This document shows positions 15,771 to 24,507 of a stretch of DNA of 38,825 nt, in pieces. Within the stretch, counting starts at the first letter, position 1, and every line of letters begins with the position of its first letter. The stretch is from JAJFUG01 sp964473155 (GTDB lineage: Bacteria; Gemmatimonadota; Glassbacteria; GWA2-58-10), in the NCBI GenBank assembly GCA_964473155.1, contig CAYYNT010000043.1:1-38825 (forward strand), in the 5' to 3' direction. A program made the position numbers and the translations under genes. The notes below the pieces were generated by a model, which worked only from the letters and a program-made list of their open reading frames with translations, was not told where the DNA came from and made no database searches.

Positions 15771-16627
15771 TGGCCGTTCCAGAGGATGGACAGTGAGTCG
15801 GCAGCCTCAAACATAAGGTCGCCCCCGGGAGAAACATAATCACGGTCTATAAGAACGATTACTTCGGAAACACGGTCGAGAACGACCACCGGATCAAGCT
15901 CGGCGCGCATCTGGATGCCTCTTTCCTCTTCGCGTTTGAGCTCGATCACTCTTCCCACCGGGATGCCTTTCGGGAATATACCGCCCATGCCTGAGCTTAC
16001 GATGAGATCACCTTTTTCCAGGTTCGAACGGATAGGGACATTATACAGTGAGAGCTGCCCGCCCGGACCTGCCCCGGCAATCATCCGTTCCTCCTTGCCC
16101 GATGGTTTCACGCTGATCCTGAAATCCGGGTGAGTGTAAAGCTGAACCACCGAGGAGCGGGAATCCACCTCAATCGTTTTACCCACCAGACCTTCAGGCA
16201 CAAGCACGGGCAGGTTTGCCGTCAAGCCATGGTTAGAACCTTTATCAATGACGAAGATGTTGGCCGATTCACCGAGTCCGCCGCTGATCACGCGGCAGGC
16301 CACGAATTCAACCGGGGCTCGCTGAACGAAACCGAGAAGGCTTTCCAGCCGTTCGTTCTGGCGTTTGACTTCCTCCAGCCGGTAAACTTCCAAAGCCAGC
16401 AGGAAACTGCTTTTGCGCAGTGATTCGTTTTCCTGTTTCAGGTGTACGTAATAATCCACCTGGGCCGAAACCATCTGTAATGGAGTAAGAATGGAACGGT
16501 TGATTCTTCTGGCCATCTGAAAGCGCTGACGGCCGGACATGGACAGGGCCGACAGTGAAAGCAGGACGAGCAGGAGGAAAAGAAGGTTCTGTCTGTGTTC
16601 CCAGAGGAATTGGAAGAACTTGAACAT
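15767..16627 (-). CDS. mreC: Rod shape-determining protein MreC
   Basis: The 286-residue bitopic protein has an N-terminal membrane helix (~11-30), then a coiled-coil region (~45-95, with LEEVKRQNERLESLLGF). The C-terminal beta domains carry VISGGLGESANIFVIDKGSNHGL, GLVGKTIEVDSRSSVVQLYTH and SGMGGIFPKGIPVGRV. MreC binds PBP2 in the periplasm and activates it. The end overlaps mreD. A 150-base gap to mreB upstream holds a strong hairpin (16743-16766), the only real gap in this operon. Confidence 0.92.
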   Translation of the reverse strand: MFKFFQFLWEHRQNLLFLLLVLLSLSALSMSGRQRFQMARRINRSILTPLQMVSAQVDYYVHLKQENESLRKSSFLLALEVYRLEEVKRQNERLESLLGFVQRAPVEFVACRVISGGLGESANIFVIDKGSNHGLTANLPVLVPEGLVGKTIEVDSRSSVVQLYTHPDFRISVKPSGKEERMIAGAGPGGQLSLYNVPIRSNLEKGDLIVSSGMGGIFPKGIPVGRVIELKREEERGIQMRAELDPVVVLDRVSEVIVLIDRDYVSPGGDLMFEAADSLSILWNGQ

Positions 16628-16742
16628 GCCGGCCGAATTTTATATCAAAAGGGTAAACAAGCCCGGCTCTGAAGCCGTAGCCTATGAATAACAGAATGTG
16701 AACGCTCCCTGCCGGCGCCTTGTCATTTTGCCGGATCAGGCA

Positions 16743-16766
16743 GGCAGGGCTGCGGACAGCCCTGCC
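16743..16766. other. Strong hairpin between mreB and mreC
   Basis: GGCAGGGCTG (16743-16752), loop CGGA and CAGCCCTGCC (16757-16766) form a perfect 10-base-pair GC-rich stem, 11 bases after the mreB stop on the minus strand. No U-tract follows, so full termination is doubtful. It could protect the mreB message from 3' exonucleases or lower downstream expression, so that MreB exceeds MreC, MreD and PBP2. Confidence 0.6.
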
Positions 16767-16777
16767 GGAGGCCGGTG

Positions 16778-17806
16778 CTATTTGCTCTGTGTCAGTACGT
16801 TCCAGTATTTCTTGGGATCTTCGAGGATTCGTCCCGTTCCTCTGACCACGCAGGTCAAAGGCTCCTCATCCACGTTGATCGGCAGATTCGTCTCCTCGCG
16901 CAACAATTGATCCAGGCCCTTGAGGAGCGAGCCGCCACCGGTCATGACAATACCGCGGTCCACAATGTCGCTGGCTAATTCCGGAGGCGTGCGCTCCAGA
17001 GCCAGGCGCACCGCTTCCACTATCTGCATGATCGGTTCCTGCAAAGACTCGCGCACCTCGCTGGAGTGTATCTTTACGGTTTTGGGAATGCCGGAGACGA
17101 TGTCCCGTCCCTTGACTTCCATTTCCTTTTCCTCACCCAGCGGGTAGGCGCTGCCGATTGTCATTTTGATTATCTCGGCAGTCTGGTCACCGATAAGGAT
17201 GTTGTAGTTCTTTTTCAGGAACTGCACTATCGCCTCATCCAGCTCATCGCCTCCCACCCGGATAGAGGTGTTGCTGACAATGCCTGAAAGGGCGATCACC
17301 GCTATCTCGGTCGTGCCGCCTCCGATATCAATGATCATGTTGCCGGATGGAGTTTCCACCGGGAGCCCCACGCCGATTGCGGCAGCCATCGGCTCGGCCA
17401 CCAGATAAACTTCCTTGGCTCCAGCGCTTTCGGCGCTGTCTCTAACTGCGCGCCTTTCCACCTCTGTTATCCCGGAGGGGACGCAGATGATAACACGCGG
17501 TTTAACCGGGAAAAAGCGGCTTTTAAGGACGGCTTTGATAAAATACCGCAACATCTCCTCGGTGACTTCGAAATCTGCAATTACTCCGTCTTTGAGAGGC
17601 CGGATAGCGGTAATACTGGCCGGTGTGCGACCCAGCATGGCTTTGGCTTCCATCCCGACAGCTTTGACCTTACCGCTGTTGCGATCAATCGCCACCACGG
17701 AGGGCTCATTGAGCACGATGCCCTTACCCCGGATGTAGACCAGCGTGTTGGCCGTGCCCAGGTCTATGGCGATCTCGTTGTTCCAGAAATTCCCCCGCGA
17801 AGTGAT
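16778..17806 (-). CDS. mreB: Rod shape-determining actin homologue MreB, apparent ATC start
   Basis: MreB polymerises under the membrane and positions the elongasome. The frame begins TSRGNFWNNEIAIDLGTANTL after the first codon and continues with VYIRGKGIVLNEPSVVAID. It includes the phosphate-1 loop IDLGTANT, DIGGGTTEIAVI (phosphate 2) and a C-terminal GGGSLLKGLDQLL. From the ATC at 17806 the protein has 342 residues, normal for MreB. No ATG, GTG or TTG occurs between the upstream in-frame stop and the IDLGTANT motif. A consensus AAGGAGG (17811-17817) ends 4 bases before the ATC. The first ATG, at 17716, would delete the nucleotide-binding loop. Either ATC initiates or the assembly has a base error. 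Confidence 0.9.
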   Translation of the reverse strand: MTSRGNFWNNEIAIDLGTANTLVYIRGKGIVLNEPSVVAIDRNSGKVKAVGMEAKAMLGRTPASITAIRPLKDGVIADFEVTEEMLRYFIKAVLKSRFFPVKPRVIICVPSGITEVERRAVRDSAESAGAKEVYLVAEPMAAAIGVGLPVETPSGNMIIDIGGGTTEIAVIALSGIVSNTSIRVGGDELDEAIVQFLKKNYNILIGDQTAEIIKMTIGSAYPLGEEKEMEVKGRDIVSGIPKTVKIHSSEVRESLQEPIMQIVEAVRLALERTPPELASDIVDRGIVMTGGGSLLKGLDQLLREETNLPINVDEEPLTCVVRGTGRILEDPKKYWNVLTQSK

Positions 17807-18163
17807 ACTGCCTCCTTTTCGTAAGACTGCAGTGTCGTTTCCGTGCGTACAGCGAAAATTTTATATCCGGTCTATAACTGGCAATCAGACAGTATCTGCA
17901 TGCTTCGAGCAGTTATGTCCGGAAAGCAGTTTTTATCCGGAACGATGTCATTAAAAGGCCGGCTCGTGTCTATCCGGTTTGCCGACTTGGGGTGGGCTGT
18001 TTGCCTCAGGATGGAATGCTTAATCACGATCTTCCTCAGTCGCCCGGATGCACCCTTAAATCACTGTGTTATATAGTCTTTGAAACTACTAACCTATACT
18101 TAGGAAAGCAAGATTTTTTTCTTGTCATAATCCTCTGGAGGTTTCTCTCCAGGAGATGCTGTT
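17807..18163 (-). other. Gap between the YhaM-type gene and mreB: leader and promoter region
   Basis: The 357-base intergenic stretch is less GC-rich than its neighbours. Besides the mreB ribosome site it holds a weak promoter candidate on the minus strand, TTGCCA (17884-17879), a 15-base spacer and TAAAAT (17863-17858), which would give a leader of about 45 bases. Just past the YhaM-type stop, CTGGAG and CTCCAG (18135-18140 and 18147-18152) form a 6-base stem without U-tract. No RNA gene or open frame of substance is seen. Confidence 0.45.
17811..17817 (-). promoter_or_regulatory. Ribosome binding site deciding the mreB start
   Basis: AAGGAGG on the minus strand is a full anti-anti-Shine-Dalgarno match. 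Four bases (CAGT) separate it from the in-frame ATC at 17806-17804. The codon after that is ACT, and no standard start codon lies within 25 codons downstream. This is the main reason for proposing ATC as start. Confidence 0.7.
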
Positions 18164-19246
18164 TTACTCCGGCAGCAGCGATTGCTGTTCTTTACTGCCA
18201 TCCTGCATGGACGAAAGACGCCTGGTCCTGGATTGCTGTATGGTTTTCCGCAGAGGAGCATCCTGCGTCATGGCAGATGGAGTTTCTTCATCGCCTGCCT
18301 GGCCAGGTGATTTGTAGAAACGGCGGTCGAGCAGCCGGACCATTTCAGTCCAGTCTCCCGATTCTTCCGGCTCACGGCGATATACACGCAGCACTCCGCT
18401 CATTTTGGCGTCGAGGTCATCGGCGAAATGTACAAGCATGGCTTCCAGAGTCTGGGGGAGCACCGGGCTGCCATATTCGAGCTGGCCGTGATGGCTCAGA
18501 ATGATATGCTTCAGGCGCCAGCCGGTTTCTTCCGGAAAATCGCCGATACGCTGAATCCATTCATCCAGAATTTCAACTCCAATCACCAGGTGACCGAGAA
18601 GACGGCCTCGGGTGGAGGTTTCGAAGAAATTCTCAACCTCGTACTCCACGATTTTCCCGATGTCGTGCAGCAGAACCCCCGCGCTTACTATATCCGTGTC
18701 GGCTTCCGGGTAAAGGCGGCTCGCGTTGACCGCATGCGCATGGACATTGAGCGTGTGTTCCAGCAGTCCGCCAAGCCAGGGCTGGTGCCAGCGTTTTGCC
18801 GCCGGCGCCGTGGAGTAGGCCCGGCGAAGATCAGGATCGCTGAACATGGCCTCGATAAGGTTTCTCAACCGTGTATTGCGTATGCTTCCGATTATCGAGT
18901 CAAGCTCCGCGAGCATTTCATCCACATCCCGCTCGGTTGAGGGAAGAAGCTGACGAAGGTCCCATGAGCCAGGAGCCGGACGGCTGATCATGCGCACCGC
19001 CACCTGCGGCCGTTCGTTATAAGAATCCATCCGTCCCTGGACACGCAGCACAGTGCCGGTCGGGATGCGGGTCATCTCCTCGTTGAAACCCTCCCACATC
19101 ACGGCTGCCACCCGGCCGCTCGAATCGCCGAGTTCCAGTTGAAGGAAGGGTTTCTGCTGACGGGTTTCCTTAACCGAAAGACTGGTGAGAAGGCAGACGG
19201 AATCGACTGCTTCCCCGTTCTCATATTCTCGTAGAAGCCTTGACAT
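18164..19246 (-). CDS. YhaM-type OB-fold/HD-domain 3'-5' exoribonuclease
   Basis: In the 360-residue protein, residues ~1-95 form an OB fold (VCLLTSLSVKETRQQKPFLQ, GRVAAVMWEG, VLRVQGRMDSYNERPQVAV). Residues ~150-320 form an HD metal-dependent domain with WLGGLLEHTLNVHAHA, GVLLHDIGKIVEYE and HIILSHHGQLEYGSP. This matches the B. subtilis YhaM family, which trims RNA or single-stranded DNA from the 3' end. The C-terminal ~45 residues are polar and poorly conserved. The ATG overlaps the stop of the rluD-type gene (TGATG), so it closes the ileS-lspA unit. Confidence 0.85.
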   Translation of the reverse strand: MSRLLREYENGEAVDSVCLLTSLSVKETRQQKPFLQLELGDSSGRVAAVMWEGFNEEMTRIPTGTVLRVQGRMDSYNERPQVAVRMISRPAPGSWDLRQLLPSTERDVDEMLAELDSIIGSIRNTRLRNLIEAMFSDPDLRRAYSTAPAAKRWHQPWLGGLLEHTLNVHAHAVNASRLYPEADTDIVSAGVLLHDIGKIVEYEVENFFETSTRGRLLGHLVIGVEILDEWIQRIGDFPEETGWRLKHIILSHHGQLEYGSPVLPQTLEAMLVHFADDLDAKMSGVLRVYRREPEESGDWTEMVRLLDRRFYKSPGQAGDEETPSAMTQDAPLRKTIQQSRTRRLSSMQDGSKEQQSLLPE

Positions 19247-20244
19247 CAGGAATAGCCTCCTGTGTGGCTGTTTCCACGCAGTAGCGCGAGTGTTTTTTGC
19301 ACGTCCTCTGGCAACGGGCTTTCAAAAGACATCACCCGGCCATCCGCCGGATGGAAGAATTCAAGATGAAAGGCGTGCAGGGCCTGGCGATCTATTGTAT
19401 CGAGCAGCGAACGCATGAGAGCGCGCCTCTCACCGGCGAAACCGGCCATAGCCGAGGTTCGCCCGCCGTACTCAGGGTCGCCCAGGACAGGATGGCCCCG
19501 GTGGGCGAAATGGACCCTTATCTGATGAGTGCGGCCGGTTTCGAGACGCACCCGGACCAGCTCGGCCAGGCCGCCGTAGCTTTCGAGCACGCAGTAATGC
19601 GTTATCGCCTCCCGGCCGCCCACCCGTTTGACCGTGATTTTTTTCCGGTCACCGCGGCTTCGTCCGAGCGCTCCCTCCAGGACGCCCTCACGCTCGGGCC
19701 AGCGTCCCCAACTCAGGCACATGTAGAGACGGGACATCTGGCGGGTGCGGATCTGCCCGGAAAGAGAATTGAGGGCTTCAAAGGTGCGCGCCACCACCAG
19801 CAGGCCGCTTGTGTTCTTGTCCAGACGGTGCACGATGCCGGGGCGTTGACAGTCCATGCGCGGATCGAGGCTGCGGTTGAAACGCCAGATGAGGGCATTG
19901 ACCAGGGTGCCGCCACGGTGTCCGGGAGCAGGATGCACCACCATGCCGGCGGGTTTGTCGATAACCAGCAGGTGCGAGTCCTCGTAGACCACGGACAGGG
20001 GAATATCTTCGGGTGCGGCTGTCTGACCGGAAAGCACCGGCGCAAGCTGCGGCAGGCTGAATGTCTCACCAGCGCTTACACTCCAAGAAGCCTTGACAGT
20101 CCGCCCGCTCTCCAGGCTGACCTGGCCTGACTTGCACAGTTCGCTCACACGGCTGCGCGACAGGCCCAGCGCTCCGGCCAGGACTACATCCAGACGGCGG
20201 CCGGCATCGGACTGGAGCGCCTTGTATCTCTGAATCTCAGGCAT
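19246..20244 (-). CDS. RluD-type 23S rRNA pseudouridine synthase
   Basis: The 332-residue protein has an N-terminal S4 RNA-binding domain (RRLDVVLAGALGLSRSRVSELCKSGQV) and a RsuA/RluA-type catalytic domain. The catalytic aspartate is D142 in GIVHRLDKNTSGLLVVA. Later landmarks are VRLETGRTHQIRVHF and the final LEFFHPADG. RluD modifies helix 69 of 23S rRNA. The family also includes RluC and RluA, but the S4 domain and linkage to lspA fit RluD best. It begins 16 bases after the lspA stop. Confidence 0.88.
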   Translation of the reverse strand: MPEIQRYKALQSDAGRRLDVVLAGALGLSRSRVSELCKSGQVSLESGRTVKASWSVSAGETFSLPQLAPVLSGQTAAPEDIPLSVVYEDSHLLVIDKPAGMVVHPAPGHRGGTLVNALIWRFNRSLDPRMDCQRPGIVHRLDKNTSGLLVVARTFEALNSLSGQIRTRQMSRLYMCLSWGRWPEREGVLEGALGRSRGDRKKITVKRVGGREAITHYCVLESYGGLAELVRVRLETGRTHQIRVHFAHRGHPVLGDPEYGGRTSAMAGFAGERRALMRSLLDTIDRQALHAFHLEFFHPADGRVMSFESPLPEDVQKTLALLRGNSHTGGYS

Positions 20245-20260
20245 CGAGTATCCGGAAGGT

Positions 20261-20800
20261 TCAGTCCGGCTGGCAGTCCCGGCCGGAGCAGCGTTCGCGG
20301 TCGCCCTCTTTCAGAAGCCGCAGGGCAAGCAGGACAGCACCGGCGGTCACGGCGATATCGGCAACGTTGAACACAGGCCAGGTCAGATCGCGCCAGCCAA
20401 TCTCGATGAAATCCACCACGCGGCCTGACAGAAGGCGGTCATGCAGGTTTCCCACGGCGCCGCCGGCGATGAGACAGAGGCCAATCAGGCCGGGGCGGTC
20501 AGAGTAAGCCGAACAGAGGATGTACCAGAACAGGAACAGGGCCACGCAGGCCGTAATCGCAACAAGCAGCCAGCGCGACACCCCGAGGCTCAGTCCGAAT
20601 GCGATGCCCTGATTGTAGATGAAGCGGAACCGGGCCACGTTTTCGATCAATGTCACTGTCGGCCCGTAAGGCTCCATCATGCTGCGTACGGCGAACTTGG
20701 TGGCCAGGTCCAGAGCATAGACCGCCGGGCAGATGGCGAGCAGAAAGCGCAGCCTCTGGCTGAACCCCATTCTTTCTATTGTGCAGGCCTCAGATGGCAT
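20261..20800 (-). CDS. lspA: Lipoprotein signal peptidase
   Basis: The 179-residue membrane aspartyl protease removes signal peptides from diacylated prolipoproteins. It has four hydrophobic segments. The catalytic aspartates are in GGAVGNLHDRLLSGRVVDF and VFNVADIAVTAG, and the family signature NQGIAFGL is present. The ATG at 20800 follows AAAGGAAG and overlaps the end of the DksA-like gene by 11 bases. A second ATG 10 codons in (20770) would also leave an intact protein. The ileS-lspA linkage is common in bacteria. Confidence 0.9.
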   Translation of the reverse strand: MPSEACTIERMGFSQRLRFLLAICPAVYALDLATKFAVRSMMEPYGPTVTLIENVARFRFIYNQGIAFGLSLGVSRWLLVAITACVALFLFWYILCSAYSDRPGLIGLCLIAGGAVGNLHDRLLSGRVVDFIEIGWRDLTWPVFNVADIAVTAGAVLLALRLLKEGDRERCSGRDCQPD

Positions 20801-21164
20801 TTTCTTCCTTTGATTTGCAGTCTATGCACAGACGGGCATGAGGAACGGCTTCAAGGCGTTTGCGCTCGATCGGTTCGCCACAGTTGTGGCAGAGACCGAA
20901 ATTCTTGTCTCCGTAAAGACGGCGCAGGGCCTCATCGATATGGTAGAGCAGACGGCCGCCCTTGCTGGCGCGCTGGAATGCCTTCTCCTGCGCGTCGGCA
21001 TCGGAGGCATGGTCAGCCATGTGAAAACTGTAGGCTGAAAGATCACCCGCAGAGTCCTTGATATTGGAGCGGTAGTTCGTATCGAAGTGCCCCATTTCAT
21101 TGAGGATTTTCTGGCGCTCTTCGAGCAGCCTTTTCTCGAAGAATTTTCTGTCGTCTTCTTTCAT
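20790..21164 (-). CDS. TraR/DksA-family C4 zinc-finger protein
   Basis: The 124-residue protein has an N-terminal helical region (KKFFEKRLL-like, ~4-60), the DksA-type segment SAYSFHMADHASDADAQEKAF and a C-terminal zinc finger CHNCGEPIERKRLEAVPHAR followed by LCIDCK. The family binds RNA polymerase through the secondary channel or acts with ppGpp in starvation control. The two acidic residues at the coiled-coil tip typical of E. coli DksA (DxxDxA) are not clearly present in order, so it is named by family only. It lies between ileS and lspA, a position often seen for such short DksA-like genes. Confidence 0.85.
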   Translation of the reverse strand: MKEDDRKFFEKRLLEERQKILNEMGHFDTNYRSNIKDSAGDLSAYSFHMADHASDADAQEKAFQRASKGGRLLYHIDEALRRLYGDKNFGLCHNCGEPIERKRLEAVPHARLCIDCKSKEENAI

Positions 21165-21181
21165 GGCGACCTCTTGTGTTA

Positions 21182-24100
21182 TTAAACCGATGGATCGGAC
21201 TCCCCATTACACCTGCGGATGGTTATTTCCGCCTGTTCTCCGTTGATATCCCACTGCTGTCGGGCTTCCCAGGAATCGAGAAGACCCTTTTCGAGTCTGC
21301 GGCAGAGAGTTTCGCGCCGTATGTAGGACTCGAATGAATGCAAAGCCTGCGCCACCGGGGCCGAGGTCTCGATCCCGGCCTCTATACGGTCGATCACTTC
21401 GAACCCGCTGCTCTTGCGCATGTTCTGAATCTTGTTGACCAGTTCCCTGGCGTAGCCTTCCTCTATCAAATCCTTGTTCAGCCTGGTGTCCAGCACCACA
21501 CCGTAACCATCGTAAAGCTCGACCACATATCCCTCGCGGTCCTCGCTGCGCAGCTCAACATCCTCCAGAGCCACACTCAGCGGGCCATCCTCCGAGGCAA
21601 GCTCGACAGTTCCCTGCTCGCGGAAAAGGCGGATTTCCTCCTGGCTCATCGCGGCCAGCGCGCGCCCCAGTTCCTTGACCCGTCCGCCGAATTTCGGCCC
21701 GGCCAGCTTGAAATTGGGCTTTACGTTCAGAGTTACATAGTCGTAAGCATCCGAGATCGGCTCGATACGCTTGACATTTATTTCCTCGCTTATCACCGGC
21801 GAGATGGAGGCAAGCTCCTCATCTTCCAGCGAATGAGGCAGCGAGACAAGCATGGCGCCGAGCGGCTGGCGCACCTTGATTTTGGTGCGGTTACGCGCGG
21901 CCCGGCCCAGAGTGACCAGGCTTATCGCATCCTCCATCTTGCGCTCCAGCGCACTGTCGATCAGGCTTTCATCAGCCGAGGGATAACTGGTCAGGTGCAC
22001 GCTCTCCGGCATCGCGAATCCTTCTCCGGCGGTCAGGTTGCGGTACAGTTCCTCGGCCAGGAATGGAGTAAAGGGGGCGATCAGCCTGGAAACGGTTTCG
22101 AGCACGGTCCAGAGAGTGAGGAAAGCGTGCTGCTTGTCCGCGCTATCCCCGGACTGCCAGAAACGGCGGCGGTTGCGGCGCACATACCAGTTGCTCAGTT
22201 CCTCGATCACGAAATTCTGGATACGCCGTGTGGCGCGAGTCAGGTCGAAAGCCTCCAGGTCGGCGCGCACGTCCCGCACAGTGGAGTTAAGACGGCTCAG
22301 TATCCAGCGGTCCAGTTCATCGCGCGACCGGCCCTCAGGTCGCGCCAAGGCGGGTGACCACTTGTCTATGTTGGCGTAGAGGGCAAAGAATGAATAGACA
22401 TTTTTCAGAGTGTCGAAGAATTTTCTCAACACTTCCTGAACGCCGGCCTCGTCGAAACGCTTGGGCAGCCAGGGCTGACTGACATTCAGCAGGTACCAGC
22501 GCAGGGAATCGGCCCCGGTGGAATCGAATACAGTCCAGGGATTGACCACGTTGCCCACGGACTTGCTCATTTTCTGCCCGTTCTTGTCCAGTATCAGGTC
22601 ATTGACCAGCACCCGCCGGTAGGGGGCTTTGCCCTTGAGCAGAGTACCGATGGCCAGAAGGCTGTAGAACCAGCCGCGGGTCTGATCGATAGCCTCGCAG
22701 ATGAAATGACAGGGGAAGCTTTTTTCGAACTCAGCCTCGTTCTCGAACGGGTAATGCAACTGGGCGTAGGGCATGCTGCCTGAATCGAACCAGCAGTCTA
22801 TTACCTCCGGCACGCGATGCATCACACCGCCGCATTTTTCACAGGAAATCTCCACCCGGTCCACGTAAGGCTTGTGCAGGTCTATGTCCGCCGGGACATC
22901 CCGTCCCAGACGGCGCAACTCGTCGATACTGCCCACCGCATGCTTGTGTCCGCAGCCGTCGCAGACCCAGATCGGCAGGGGAGTGCCCCAGTAGCGGTCG
23001 CGGCTGAGCGCCCAGTCGACATTGTTGGCCAGCCACTCGGCGAACCGTCCGCGGCCCACCTCGGGCGGATACCAGTCCACCGAGGCGTTGTTGGACAGAA
23101 GCTCATCGCGGAAACGGCTGGTGTTGATATACCAGCTCTGGCGGGCGTAATAGAGCAGAGGCGTCTTGCAGCGCCAGCAGAACGGGTAGTTGTGCTTGTA
23201 GCCCTCGGCTTTGAAAAGACTGCCGCGGCGGTCGAGTTCCTTTATAATGTCCTTGTCGGCATCCTTCACGAACTGTCCGGCCCAGGGCGCAACCTCGGCC
23301 GTGAACTTTCCCTCTCCGTCCACCGGCTGAAAGAGCGGAAGGTTGTAGCGGCGGCTCATCTCGTAGTCATCTGCGCCGAAAGCCGGGGCCATGTGCACTA
23401 TCCCGGTTCCATCCTCCAGGCTGACAAAATCGCCCAGGGTGACATAGAAAGCTTTTTTGTCCGCGGGAACGTCCACAAAATCGAACAGGCGCTCGTATTC
23501 GCGCCCCTCGAGAGTCGAGCCGCGGAAAGTCTCCAGCACTTGCGCCTCCGGCCCCAGCAGCTTGGAGACAAGGGCCTCGGCCATGATAAGCGTCTCTGAG
23601 CCGTTACGAACACGGCAATAGGTGTGGTCCGCGCCCACGGCCAGGGCCACGTTGGAGATCAGCGTCCAGGGAGTGGTGGTCCAGACCAGGAAAAAGGTGC
23701 CCGTTTCGCCCTTTACCTTCATCCGGACAAAAACGCTGGGGTCCTCCACCTCTTTATACCCGAGTGAAACCTCGTGGCTGGAAAGCCCCGTGCCGCAACG
23801 CGGACAGTAGGGGAGTATCTTGTGTCCCTGGAACAGCAGGTTCTTTTCCCAGAACTGCTTGAGTATCCACCAGACAGTTTCGACATAATTGTTGTCATAA
23901 GTGACATACGGGTTCTGGTAATCAAGCCAGTAACCCATGCGCTCGGTCAGGCGCTCCCAGTCCTTAACGTATTTGAAAACGCTTTCGCGGCAGAGGGTGT
24001 TGAATTTTTCCACCCCGTAGGTTTCGATCTGCTGCTTGCCGTTTATGCCCAGCATTTTTTCGACTTCAATTTCCACCGGCAGGCCGTGCGTGTCCCAGCC

Positions 24101-24349
24101 AGCCTTGCGCGGCACATGATATCCGAGCATGGTGTGATAGCGGCAGACCAGGTCCTTGATCGTGCGGCTGATCACGTGGTGTATGCCGGGCCGGCCATTG
24201 GCCGTGGGAGGTCCCTCGTAAAAGATAAAACGCTCGCCGTCGCGGTTCTGCTCTATGCTCTTGCGGAAAATGCCGTTCTTTTCCCAGAATTCGAGAATGC
24301 TCTGTTCCAGGCCGGGGAAACTGAATCCCTTGTCGTATTCTTTGAACAT
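21182..24349 (-). CDS. ileS: Isoleucyl-tRNA synthetase, eukaryote-like (IleRS2) type
   Basis: The 1055-residue class I synthetase charges tRNA-Ile in the cytoplasm. The HIGH-equivalent reads GIHHV at G55-V59 within PTANGRPGIHH, and KMSKS lies at K593-S597 (GQKMSKSVGN). A large editing insert (~190-400) and the anticodon-binding domain follow. GIHH with KMSKSVGN and the absence of a C-terminal zinc finger mark the IleRS2 class, known for low mupirocin sensitivity in characterised members. The start at 24349 (MFKEYDKGFSFPGLEQS) agrees with homologues. An in-frame ATG at 24547 would begin upstream of the predicted promoter and add an Arg-rich, unconserved stretch. The Shine-Dalgarno sequence is weak. 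Confidence 0.93.
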   Translation of the reverse strand: MFKEYDKGFSFPGLEQSILEFWEKNGIFRKSIEQNRDGERFIFYEGPPTANGRPGIHHVISRTIKDLVCRYHTMLGYHVPRKAGWDTHGLPVEIEVEKMLGINGKQQIETYGVEKFNTLCRESVFKYVKDWERLTERMGYWLDYQNPYVTYDNNYVETVWWILKQFWEKNLLFQGHKILPYCPRCGTGLSSHEVSLGYKEVEDPSVFVRMKVKGETGTFFLVWTTTPWTLISNVALAVGADHTYCRVRNGSETLIMAEALVSKLLGPEAQVLETFRGSTLEGREYERLFDFVDVPADKKAFYVTLGDFVSLEDGTGIVHMAPAFGADDYEMSRRYNLPLFQPVDGEGKFTAEVAPWAGQFVKDADKDIIKELDRRGSLFKAEGYKHNYPFCWRCKTPLLYYARQSWYINTSRFRDELLSNNASVDWYPPEVGRGRFAEWLANNVDWALSRDRYWGTPLPIWVCDGCGHKHAVGSIDELRRLGRDVPADIDLHKPYVDRVEISCEKCGGVMHRVPEVIDCWFDSGSMPYAQLHYPFENEAEFEKSFPCHFICEAIDQTRGWFYSLLAIGTLLKGKAPYRRVLVNDLILDKNGQKMSKSVGNVVNPWTVFDSTGADSLRWYLLNVSQPWLPKRFDEAGVQEVLRKFFDTLKNVYSFFALYANIDKWSPALARPEGRSRDELDRWILSRLNSTVRDVRADLEAFDLTRATRRIQNFVIEELSNWYVRRNRRRFWQSGDSADKQHAFLTLWTVLETVSRLIAPFTPFLAEELYRNLTAGEGFAMPESVHLTSYPSADESLIDSALERKMEDAISLVTLGRAARNRTKIKVRQPLGAMLVSLPHSLEDEELASISPVISEEINVKRIEPISDAYDYVTLNVKPNFKLAGPKFGGRVKELGRALAAMSQEEIRLFREQGTVELASEDGPLSVALEDVELRSEDREGYVVELYDGYGVVLDTRLNKDLIEEGYARELVNKIQNMRKSSGFEVIDRIEAGIETSAPVAQALHSFESYIRRETLCRRLEKGLLDSWEARQQWDINGEQAEITIRRCNGESDPSV

Positions 24350-24478
24350 TTTACCGTGGCTGTTTAGGTAGGAAGTCGCTGATCTCCGGGACCGCCGGGC
24401 GCTTTTGAATCTCTTTCCCGGCTGTTTCCGTCGCCTCCGCGAACACCGGGCGGACGGCGCAATTAATTTAGAATAAAT

Positions 24479-24507
24479 AATATATAAAAAAATCAACATC
24501 ATATCAA
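24479..24507 (-). promoter_or_regulatory. Sigma-70 promoter candidate for ileS
   Basis: On the minus strand TTGATA (24507-24502), a 17-base spacer and TATATT (24484-24479) each match consensus at 5 of 6 positions. Transcription would start near 24472, 122 bases upstream of the ileS ATG. The surrounding sequence is AT-rich, which raises the chance-match rate. Confidence 0.6.

Noticed and set aside
17716..17716. ATG at 17716 as the start of MreB
   Set aside because: It would remove about 30 residues, including the nucleotide-binding IDLGTANT loop, and no ribosome site precedes it.
18131..18155. Hairpin after the YhaM-type gene as a terminator
   Set aside because: The stem is only 6 base pairs and no U-tract follows on the minus strand, so it is noted only within the gap entry.
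24350..24478. T-box leader ahead of ileS
   Set aside because: No T-box consensus (AGGGTGGNACCGCG) and no terminator/antiterminator pair were found in the 122-base leader.
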